From Syntrophobacter sp. SbD2 (lineage in GTDB: Bacteria; Desulfobacterota; Binatia; UBA9968): 33,361 bases of DNA. The notes beneath the pieces were generated by a model. That model had not been told where the DNA came from, made no database searches, and saw only the letters and a list, made by a program, of their open reading frames with translations. Shown here piece by piece: positions 15,181 through 21,421 of the stretch. Position numbers and translations under genes: made by a program. The stretch lies in assembly GCA_945889495.1 (NCBI GenBank), contig CAMDBU010000058.1, positions 1 to 33,361 of the forward strand, given 5' to 3'. How positions within the stretch are numbered: position 1 is the stretch's first letter; every line of letters begins with the position of its first letter.

Positions 15181-15230
15181 CGCGGGTTTTCCAACCCGCG
15201 TCTGAGAGTACGCGGACAGGAATGTCCGCG
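15181..15230 (+). repeat. paired 20-bp hairpins in a convergent spacer
   Basis: Hairpin 1 at 15181-15200 is CGCGGGTT-TTCC-AACCCGCG and hairpin 2 at 15211-15230 is CGCGGACA-GGAA-TGTCCGCG, each with perfect 8-bp arms and a 4-nt loop. The loops TTCC and GGAA are reverse complements. They sit between the ends of the MFS and acyl-CoA dehydrogenase genes and may terminate both transcripts or act as a REP/BIME-type unit. There is no T-tract. Confidence 0.8.
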
Positions 15231-15238
15231 CTCCCTTG

Positions 15239-16399
15239 TTAATAAGACTTCGGCATCCCCAACACATGCTGGCCGAGATAAGCCAAGACCAAGTTGTTGC
15301 TCACCGGCGCGATCGTCAGTAGGCGGGTCTCGCGGAACTTTCTTTCGATGTCGTATTCGGTCGCGAAGCCGTAGCCACCGTGGGTGGTGAGGCAGGCGTT
15401 GGCGGCTTCCCAGGCGGCTTCGCTGGCTAGATATTTGGCTAGGTTGGCTTCGGCGCCGCATTTTTCCTTGGCGTCGAATTTGGTCGCGGCCTGGTAGCGC
15501 ACCAGATCGGCGGCTTCGATATTGGCGTAGGCTTTGGCGATGGGGAATTGGATTCCCTGATTCGATCCGATCGGTTTGCCGAATACGTTGCGCTCGCTGG
15601 CGTATTTGGCGGCGCGCTCGACGAACCAGCGGCCGTCACCGATCGCTTCGGCGGCGACGAGAATTCTTTCGGCGTTCCAGCCGTCGATGATGTAGCGAAA
15701 GCCCATGCCTTCTTCGCCGATCAGATTCTCCACCGGCACTTCGACATTGTCGAAGAACAGCGCGTTGGTGTGATGGTTGATCATCAGGTCGAGCGGCTTC
15801 ACGTCAAGTTTCCCTTGATTGGCTTTCAAGTCGACGAGAAAGACCGACAGGCCGCGGGTTTTGTCCTTGAGCTCGTCATAGGGCGTGGTGCGGGCGAGGA
15901 GCAGCATCAAGTCTGATTGGAGCACCCGCGAGATAAATATTTTCTCGCCGTTGATCAGATAGCGGTCGCCTTTTTTCACCGCACTGGTTTGCAATCGGGT
16001 CGTTTCCGAGCCGGCGTTGGGTTCGGTGACACCGAAGGCTTGCAGGCGCAGCTCGCCGGTGGCGATCTTCGGCAGGTAGCGTTTTTTCTGTTCCTCATTG
16101 CCGTGTCGGAGCAGCGTGCCCATGGTGTACATCTGGGCGTGGCAGGCGGTGGCGACGCCGCCGGAGTGGTTGATCTCTTCTAGTATGATGCTGGCTTCGG
16201 TGATGCCGAGACCGGTGCCGCCGAATTCTTCGGGGATCAGCGCGGCGAGCCAGCCAAAATCGCCGAGTTTTTTGACGAAGGCGTCGGGGTAGGCTTTTTC
16301 GCTGTCGATCTTGCGCCAGTAGGCATCGGGGAATTCTTGGCAGACTTTTTTGATCTCGGCGCGAATCTGTTGCTGTTCCATTGTTAGGTTGAAATCCAT
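15239..16399 (-). CDS. acyl-CoA dehydrogenase with the catalytic base at the LCAD/IVD-like position
   Basis: 386 residues. FAD and acyl-CoA signatures are present: FGVTEPNAGSE (about 122-132), the INGEKIFIS strand (about 149-157) and the C-terminal GGYGFATEYDIERKFRETRL. At the MCAD-type Glu376 position the sequence is TIAPVSN with Pro365 where Glu is expected. A Glu at residue 244 (WNAERILVAAE) aligns with the alternative base of isovaleryl- and long-chain acyl-CoA dehydrogenases. So it is likely active and uses that site. It would introduce an alpha,beta double bond in an acyl-CoA, passing electrons to ETF. AGGAGG precedes the ATG. It is divergent from the MaoC hydratase across a perfect palindrome. 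Confidence 0.92.
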   Translation of the reverse strand: MDFNLTMEQQQIRAEIKKVCQEFPDAYWRKIDSEKAYPDAFVKKLGDFGWLAALIPEEFGGTGLGITEASIILEEINHSGGVATACHAQMYTMGTLLRHGNEEQKKRYLPKIATGELRLQAFGVTEPNAGSETTRLQTSAVKKGDRYLINGEKIFISRVLQSDLMLLLARTTPYDELKDKTRGLSVFLVDLKANQGKLDVKPLDLMINHHTNALFFDNVEVPVENLIGEEGMGFRYIIDGWNAERILVAAEAIGDGRWFVERAAKYASERNVFGKPIGSNQGIQFPIAKAYANIEAADLVRYQAATKFDAKEKCGAEANLAKYLASEAAWEAANACLTTHGGYGFATEYDIERKFRETRLLTIAPVSNNLVLAYLGQHVLGMPKSY

Positions 16400-16408
16400 C
16401 GATGCCTC

Positions 16409-16428
16409 CTATAGTCGGTAGACTATAG
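16409..16428 (+). promoter_or_regulatory. 20-bp perfect palindrome, probable operator of the divergent acyl-CoA dehydrogenase and MaoC genes
   Basis: CTATAGTC-GGTA-GACTATAG: two 8-bp arms with a 4-bp centre, inside the 64-bp spacer between the two divergent start codons and touching the ribosome binding site of the dehydrogenase gene. TATAGT/ACTATA inside it resembles -10 elements on both strands. This is the usual form of a TetR-, GntR- or MarR-type operator, probably controlled by the pathway's CoA-ester or acid. No regulator gene is in the window. Confidence 0.6.
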
Positions 16429-16463
16429 CCTAATGTTTTTTGCGCCTAAAGAGGAGGAACGTC

Positions 16464-16973
16464 ATGGCCGTTAAGCCAGGCTGGGAAGGCCGATATTTTG
16501 AAGACTTCGAGATCGGCGATGTTTACCGCTGTCGTCTCGGCCGCACCGTTACCGAAGCCGATAACATCTGGTTCACTTTGCTGACCAACAACACCAATCA
16601 GATTCACTTCAACAACGAGTACGGTAAGCGCACCGAGTTCGGCAAATGTCTGATCAACAGCGCGCTGACGCTCGCCATCGTCGCCGGCATGGGCGTGGCG
16701 GACGTCAGCGAAAACGGCTTCGCGCTCGGCTGGGACGGCATCAAGCTGCCCAATCCGCTGTTCGCCGGCGATACGCTCTATTCCGAATCCGAAGTGCTGG
16801 AGAGACGCGAGTCGAGCTCCAAGCCGCAGTGGGGCATCATCAAAGTGCGCACCCGCGGCGTTCAGCAAGAAGGCAAGGTCGTCATCGACTACGCGCGCAG
16901 CGTGATGGTGTGGAAGAAAGCCTTCGCGCCAAACAACGATACGTTTCCGGAAATTAAGGAAGATAAGAAATAA
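16464..16973 (+). CDS. MaoC-like enoyl-CoA hydratase, mesaconyl/itaconyl-CoA hydratase type
   Basis: 169 residues from the ATG at 16464, preceded by GAGGAGGAAC; an upstream frame to 16440 (eight codons) is not needed. The hot-dog fold motifs are FEDFEIGDVY, TVTEADNIWFTLLTNNTNQIHFN (residues about 28-50, core NTNQIHFN with His48), KRTEFGKCLINSALTL and an NPLFAGDTLYSESEVLERRES block, ending with VMVWKK. As in mesaconyl-CoA and itaconyl-CoA hydratase-type members, the catalytic Asp of R-hydratases is Asn. It would hydrate an unsaturated dicarboxylyl- or branched acyl-CoA. Between it and the CoA-transferase are short tandem GTTCCAACC repeats. Substrate inferred from family only. Confidence 0.85.
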   Translation: MAVKPGWEGRYFEDFEIGDVYRCRLGRTVTEADNIWFTLLTNNTNQIHFNNEYGKRTEFGKCLINSALTLAIVAGMGVADVSENGFALGWDGIKLPNPLFAGDTLYSESEVLERRESSSKPQWGIIKVRTRGVQQEGKVVIDYARSVMVWKKAFAPNNDTFPEIKEDKK

Positions 16974-16979
16974 CTCGTC

Positions 16980-17021
16980 CCAACTGTTCCAGCGGTTCCA
17001 ACCGTTCCAACCGTCGATTCG
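16980..17021 (+). repeat. short GTTCCAACC tandem repeats
   Basis: The 65-nt spacer between the MaoC and CoA-transferase genes holds three or four loosely repeated GTTCCAACC/GTTCCAGCG units. They could form weak hairpins. No promoter was recognised. Confidence 0.5.
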
Positions 17022-17038
17022 AAGATTAAGAGGTGGAT

Positions 17039-18238
17039 GTGGCCAGTAATTCGCAGCCTTCGCGCGCATTGGATGGAGTCAAGATTCTCGCCTTCGAGCA
17101 AGTTTTGTCCGGGCCGTTCGCGACCTGCTTGCTCGCGGACATGGGCGCGGAGGTTATCAAGGTCGAGCGGCCTGGGGTTGGCGACGTGATTCGTTCCTGG
17201 GATTCCGTCGTCAAAGGTTTATCGTCCGGCTACGTCTGGCTCAATCGTAACAAGCGCAGCTTGACCGTCGACGTGAAGAAAGAGCAGGGGCGAGAGATTC
17301 TGCAAAAGCTGGCGCAGCGGTCAGACATTTTCTTCGAGAACTATGCGCCCGGCGTCGCCGGCCGGCTCGGCCTGGGCTACGAGAAACTTTCGGAGCTCAA
17401 TTCGCGGCTGATCTACTGCTCGCTGTCGGGCTACGGCCAGGACGGTCCCTACCGCGATGTGAAGGCCTACGATCTGTTGATTCAAGGCGAAGGCGGCATC
17501 ATCGCCACCACCGGTTACGCCGATAAGCCGGCCAAAGCCGGCATCGCCATCGCCGATATCGCGTCTGGTATGTACGCGGCCATCGGCATTCTCCTGGCGC
17601 TTTACCAGCGCGAGAAGACCGGCGAGGGGCAGTTGGTCGATGTCTCGATGTTGGATTCCATCGTCTCTTGGTTGGGCTACTTTCCGCACCATTACTGGCA
17701 TGCCGGCGAGGAGCCCGGTCGGGTCGGCATGCGCCATCATTATGTTTGCCCCTACGGTCCCTATCTCGCTGGCGATGGTGAATACGTCAATCTCGCCGTC
17801 GCCAGTCCCGCGGATTGGGATGTGTTCTGCAAAGTCGTCATCGAAAAGCCTGAGATGCTCACCGACCCCCGCTTCGCCACGGTGCAGGAGCGGCGCGTCA
17901 ATCGTAACTTATTGGAAGAGACCATCGAAAATATTTTCGCCGCTCATGACCACAAGCATTGGCTGGCGCAATTGAAAAAAGCCGATCTTCCCCACGGCAT
18001 CGTCCGCGGCATCGCCCAGGTGCTGGCCCATCCTCAAGTGATCGCGCGTAAGCTTATACGCGAAGCCGAATCGCCGGTGGGCAAAGTGCCGGTGATCGCC
18101 AACGCGCTCAAGATGTCCAAGAGCGACGCGCGCTACGATCGAATTCCTGGCCTCGGTGAGAACAACGCGGAGATCTTGGCGGAGCTGGGCTACGACGGCG
18201 ACGCCATCGAGGCGCTGCAGCGCGATAAGGTTATTTGA
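17039..18238 (+). CDS. CaiB/BaiF-family (class III) CoA-transferase
   Basis: 399 residues from GTG at 17039, with AAGAGG 5 nt upstream; the GTG at 17033 overlaps that ribosome binding site and is less likely. Family motifs are clear: VKILAFEQVLSGPFATCLLADMGAEVIKVERPG near 14-46 (key parts LSGPF, LADMGAEVIKVE), NLNR-type SGYVWLNRNKRS, FFENYAPGV and catalytic Asp145 in VKAYDLLIQGEGG, followed by GQLVDVSMLDS. It moves CoA between carboxylic acids, typically with succinyl-CoA or another acyl-CoA as donor. It lies 65 nt after the MaoC hydratase and probably activates the acid that feeds it. Length and motif order are normal. Confidence 0.92.
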   Translation: MASNSQPSRALDGVKILAFEQVLSGPFATCLLADMGAEVIKVERPGVGDVIRSWDSVVKGLSSGYVWLNRNKRSLTVDVKKEQGREILQKLAQRSDIFFENYAPGVAGRLGLGYEKLSELNSRLIYCSLSGYGQDGPYRDVKAYDLLIQGEGGIIATTGYADKPAKAGIAIADIASGMYAAIGILLALYQREKTGEGQLVDVSMLDSIVSWLGYFPHHYWHAGEEPGRVGMRHHYVCPYGPYLAGDGEYVNLAVASPADWDVFCKVVIEKPEMLTDPRFATVQERRVNRNLLEETIENIFAAHDHKHWLAQLKKADLPHGIVRGIAQVLAHPQVIARKLIREAESPVGKVPVIANALKMSKSDARYDRIPGLGENNAEILAELGYDGDAIEALQRDKVI

Positions 18239-18262
18239 TGCTGTTCTGGTCTTGAGAGAAAG

Positions 18263-18823
18263 ATGCGCAAGCCGATGATCGGAGTGATGGGGGCGTCGGC
18301 CAATGATGGCCTCGATGACGGTGAAGCGACGCGATTGCATCGGCTTGCCGATGCTTTAGGCATGGCGATCGCGCGGGCGGACTGTTTTCTCGTCACTGGC
18401 GCGACCACTGGATTGCCAGCGATGGTAGCGCAAGCGTTTCGCCGGCAAGGAGGCTTTGCTCTGGGAATATCTCCGGCGGAAAACCGCGCCGAGCATGTCC
18501 AGCGCTACGGCCTGCCGGATGATGGCGCCGACGTGATTATCTACACCGGCTTTGGCTATAAGGGGCGCAATGTCATCAACATTCGCTCGTCGGATATTGT
18601 GATTATTTTTGGCGGCGCTACGGGAACCTTAAACGAGTTCACCATCGCCTACGATGAGGGGAAAATCATCGGCGTGCTCGAAGGTAGCGGCGGCGTCGCC
18701 GATCATATGCATGAGATTATCGGCTACTGCGCTAAGGCGACATCGGGCGTGATCTTTTTCAGCCGTGACCCCGGGCGATTGTTGACCCAGTGTTACGAAG
18801 CTTTTTCGCAGCGGGCGGAATAG
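18263..18823 (+). CDS. LOG-like / TIGR00725-family protein (SLOG fold)
   Basis: 186 residues. A Rossmann-like SLOG fold is shown by MIGVMGASAND at the N-terminus, VTGATTGLPAMVA (nucleotide-binding turn), GYKGRNVINIRSSDIVIIFGG and the hallmark GGATGTLNEFTIAYDEGK (PGGxGTxxE type, about residues 117-134). Members include lysine decarboxylase-like cytokinin riboside phosphohydrolases and nucleotide-sensing proteins; activity is not settled. It starts 24 nt after the CoA-transferase stop, so the two may be cotranscribed although the functional link is not obvious. Confidence 0.8.
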   Translation: MRKPMIGVMGASANDGLDDGEATRLHRLADALGMAIARADCFLVTGATTGLPAMVAQAFRRQGGFALGISPAENRAEHVQRYGLPDDGADVIIYTGFGYKGRNVINIRSSDIVIIFGGATGTLNEFTIAYDEGKIIGVLEGSGGVADHMHEIIGYCAKATSGVIFFSRDPGRLLTQCYEAFSQRAE

Positions 18824-18861
18824 CCGATCCGCGGTTTCCCTTGCGAACCATTGAGGATAAT

Positions 18862-18898
18862 AAAAAAACGGAAGACGCCGTCATGGCGCCTTCCGTTT
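18862..18898 (-). terminator. intrinsic terminator of the small secreted-protein gene (bidirectional hairpin)
   Basis: Arms 18866-18879 (AAACGGAAGACGCC) and 18885-18898 (GGCGCCTTCCGTTT) pair with one mismatch around a 5-nt loop. Read on the minus strand the stem is followed by a run of seven T (the A-run at 18862-18868 on plus, overlapping the stem by three bases), so it ends the gene at 18936. Read on plus it may also slow the LOG transcript. Confidence 0.8.
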
Positions 18899-18935
18899 AA
18901 ATATTGCCGAGGCTTCAGGGATGCTTCGGTTGCAA

Positions 18936-19247
18936 TTAGTCGCCGCTGCTATCGTTGCTGCCCTCGCCGAAGCGATTGCGTTGGAACTGGGATACTTGTT
19001 TCTTGACTTCTTCCTTGCTCGACGGATCGAAGGCGCAGGGACCGTACATGTCGACCACATCCGAGCTATTGAATTGGAGTTCGCCGGATTGTAGCGATTC
19101 CTCGGTGAACGCATTGTACTTGATGTGACAGTAGCTGCTGTCTTCGGACGACACCTGCTTGTATACGATACCGGTCTCGCTCGCCATCGCCGGGCCGGCC
19201 ACGGTCAGTGCCAGTGCGGCGGCAAGGATCATTGATTTGATTTTCAT
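18936..19247 (-). CDS. small secreted protein of unknown function (103 aa)
   Basis: 103 residues from the ATG at 19247 (MKIKSMILAAALALTVAG), with GGGAG 10 nt upstream. A longer frame to 19436 is open but lacks sense as protein. The signal peptide ends near GPAMASE (residue 22-23). The mature 80 residues have two Cys (in SSYCHIKY and YGPCAFDP), which may form a disulfide, an acidic and Ser-rich surface and a GEGSNDSSGD tail. No similarity was recognised. The intrinsic terminator 38 nt after the stop shows it is a complete monocistronic unit. It is probably exported to the periplasm. Confidence 0.7.
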   Translation of the reverse strand: MKIKSMILAAALALTVAGPAMASETGIVYKQVSSEDSSYCHIKYNAFTEESLQSGELQFNSSDVVDMYGPCAFDPSSKEEVKKQVSQFQRNRFGEGSNDSSGD

Positions 19248-19530
19248 GTTTAGTGATCTCCCTATGTGATTAAGATGAAGTTTACTAATGCAATGCCAGG
19301 GCCATGGATCCATGCCGGACTCTGAAGGCAACGACGGGCATTCGAAGTAACAGCCGGTTGGAATACAACCGCGGCCGCCATCGCGATACTTGTAACGATG
19401 TGACGGTATTTGTCGTTGGGGCCGCGTCAACCGCACTGAATCTCAAGGGCTGGTAATTCAGGGAGCTAGAAAGCGTCAAATAACTGACGCTAGTGGGGCG
19501 ATCGGATCCGGCTCGAATATTCGCGGCGGC

Positions 19531-20094
19531 TTATTTGACTTTCCGTTGGGATAGATAACCGCGGGCAAACTTGCGCATGTCATCTTGCGGCAGGCCCAAG
19601 CGTACCGCTTCTTCCAAAGCTTTCTCTTCACTCCAGCCTTCTTCGCTAATGTGGAATATTAGCATGTACGGAGCGACGCGCTCGGCGAAGGCGCAGTTGA
19701 CCAGCATTGGATGGTTTTTCGGATCTCTGGCGATCTGAAGGAATAGGTCCACCTGCTTGGTATCGGGTGTCGAGTTGGCGCTTGGGATATTGAAATAGCG
19801 CATGCCGGTGGCTTCGACCATTAGCTGCTCGCGCAGGGTGTCGATGCCATCCTTCGCCCTGCGCAATGTCAGCACAGAGCGGAAGCCGTTAGCGGCGGCT
19901 TTCGCGTAAGCGCTGACGCTGGGTCTGCCGCCAACCGTGACTTTGTCATCGATGCACAGGATGACCGGAACTTTAACTTTGGGTTTTAGGTCGAGTTGAC
20001 CGGCGGGCGGGCGTTCGCTGCGGTTGGCCGGTTGTTCCACTGGCGCGCTCGCCGCCAACACTGCGGCGAGCGCGCCGATGAAAAGGATTTTCAT
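19531..20094 (-). CDS. DUF442-like/DSP-PTPase-fold phosphatase, exported
   Basis: 187 residues from the ATG at 20094, which overlaps the stop of the upstream amidohydrolase as ATGA, so translation is coupled. Residues 1-18 form a signal peptide. The fold matches DUF442 and related dual-specificity phosphatase-like proteins: KVTVGGRPSVSAY (GGQPS-type N-terminal signature), GFRSVLTLRRAKDGI, VEATGMRYFNIPSANSTP and the P-loop MLVNCAFAERVAPYM, where Cys and Arg are spaced C-x4-R as in DUF442 (not C-x5-R). Such proteins are thought to be phosphatases or sulfur-handling enzymes. The tight coupling to an amidohydrolase suggests a joint role, unknown. Confidence 0.78.
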   Translation of the reverse strand: MKILFIGALAAVLAASAPVEQPANRSERPPAGQLDLKPKVKVPVILCIDDKVTVGGRPSVSAYAKAAANGFRSVLTLRRAKDGIDTLREQLMVEATGMRYFNIPSANSTPDTKQVDLFLQIARDPKNHPMLVNCAFAERVAPYMLIFHISEEGWSEEKALEEAVRLGLPQDDMRKFARGYLSQRKVK

Positions 20095-21089
20095 AGATTG
20101 AATACGCCGGCGGCGGTGGTGCCGAGGATGGTGGTTTTCTCGGCGCTCGAGCAGGGCGCTTGGCGCACCATGTCGATGGACTCGATGATGTTCGCGGCGG
20201 TTTTGCATTCCAATGGATAGTCGCTGCCGAACATGATCCGGTCCGCGGTTGTGATGTTCAACGCCGCTGCCATGGACGGCGCCCAGGCGCCGGTTCCCGC
20301 GGTGTCGAAATAGAATTGCTGGAAGAGCTTTTCAAAGCGTTCGGTGACGCCGTATTTTTTCTGTTCGTTCTGAGTCTTCAAATAGCCGCGCATCTCGGTG
20401 GGGATCGGCGCGTCGTCGGTTTCGAAGAACGCCATCATCCGTCCCTTGAGCGACGACGCGGCGCCGCCCAGGTGCGGGATGATGAAGCGCAGTTCAGGGA
20501 AGCGCGGCAAGACCGCGTTCATGATGCGCACGATCGCTTGGGTGGTTTCCAGTGGGCGAAACACGCAGCGGTCCAAGCTGTAAGTCGTTTCCGAACCGGT
20601 CGGCTTGGACTGCGGATGGATGATGATCGGCAGATTATTTTTCTGAATGATCTCGTAGAGTGGAAACATGATCGGATTGTCGAGCTGAATGTCGAGGTGG
20701 CAGGCAAGCATCGCCACCGAGCGCAGGCCCAATTCATGGATGCCCCGTTCGAGCTCGCGCTGGGCGCTCTCCGGTTCATGGATGGCCATGTGGATTGCGC
20801 TGCGAAAGCGCTTGGGGTGTTGGCGCTCAACTTCGGCGACGCCGTCGTTGAGGGCGCGGGCGACATCGGCGCCCATCACTTGCACCTGGTCGGTCAAGAT
20901 CGAGTAGGTGACGCCAGCATCGTCCATCGCCTTGATATGGGCTTCGAGGTCTTTTCTCGAAGGGTGCAGAGTGAGACTGATTTCGTTAGTGACGATGCGT
21001 TTGCCGCCGGCCTGTTTGGCCAGACGGTCGAATAGCATGGCCGGCATGTAATGATGGTGGACGTCGACGATCAACTCGGCTGAGGCCAT
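20091..21089 (-). CDS. amidohydrolase 2 family (ACMSD-like decarboxylase/hydrolase)
   Basis: 332 residues from the ATG at 21089 (MASAELIVDVHHHYMP); an open frame runs 110 codons further up but is rich in Arg/Pro and not protein-like. TIM-barrel metal ligands are visible: His-x-His in VDVHHHYM (residues about 9-11), His in IIIHPQS, His in FIIPHLGGA and Asp in MFGSDYPLE. The family includes 2-amino-3-carboxymuconate semialdehyde decarboxylase and related aromatic-acid decarboxylases. AAGGAG lies 13 nt upstream, longer than usual. Its stop overlaps the phosphatase-like gene. Substrate not known; a nonoxidative decarboxylase or lactonase is likely. Confidence 0.85.
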   Translation of the reverse strand: MASAELIVDVHHHYMPAMLFDRLAKQAGGKRIVTNEISLTLHPSRKDLEAHIKAMDDAGVTYSILTDQVQVMGADVARALNDGVAEVERQHPKRFRSAIHMAIHEPESAQRELERGIHELGLRSVAMLACHLDIQLDNPIMFPLYEIIQKNNLPIIIHPQSKPTGSETTYSLDRCVFRPLETTQAIVRIMNAVLPRFPELRFIIPHLGGAASSLKGRMMAFFETDDAPIPTEMRGYLKTQNEQKKYGVTERFEKLFQQFYFDTAGTGAWAPSMAAALNITTADRIMFGSDYPLECKTAANIIESIDMVRQAPCSSAEKTTILGTTAAGVFNL

Positions 21090-21193
21090 AATAAGTTCAA
21101 AGCTCCTTGTCGGTGATACTCGATAATTATACCTACGATAGGGCGTCGGCGACTGCAAGGGAGCTGGCACTGCGAGCGCTTCGAATGCGTGCT

Positions 21194-21228
21194 CAGGGGG
21201 CGCCCGGTTTCTTCCCGGCGGGCCCCTG
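21194..21228 (+). other. strong GC hairpin in the amidohydrolase/PEPCK divergent spacer
   Basis: The 332-bp spacer 21090-21421 has one clear structure: CAGGGG-g-CGCCCGG (21194-21207) pairing with CCCGGCG-gg-CCCCTG (21214-21228) with small bulges around a 6-nt loop. It lies upstream of the putative pckG promoter at 21256-21284, so it is probably not in that leader. No T-tract or known riboswitch consensus was recognised. Confidence 0.45.
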
Positions 21229-21255
21229 GACCGACGCCCAGCGATATCCCTTCGG

Positions 21256-21284
21256 TTGACTTCGCGGAACCGAATCAGTACGCT
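21256..21284 (+). promoter_or_regulatory. putative sigma70 promoter for pckG
   Basis: TTGACT at 21256-21261 and TACGCT at 21279-21284 are separated by 17 nt. The -35 is near-consensus; the -10 is weak but keeps T1, A2 and T6. The predicted leader is about 130 nt. This is the best promoter-like pair seen in the spacer. Confidence 0.35.
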
Positions 21285-21421
21285 CCCGGTACGTCGAAAG
21301 CTCAACGACTCCGGCCTGTTGCAGGATGTTATTGGTTCGCCTGAGGAAATTTCTGCGGCCATTTGGGTGGGGCCCGACGGGGGTTGGCAGTCAGCGATTT
21401 TGAAAGGACAAATCTCCACAC

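Noticed and set aside
20160-21035. A 291-codon plus-strand open frame
   Set aside because: Mirror of the amidohydrolase gene, which carries all metal ligands on the other strand.
21090-21421. Leader of pckG considered as a known riboswitch
   Set aside because: One hairpin only; no conserved riboswitch core was recognised.
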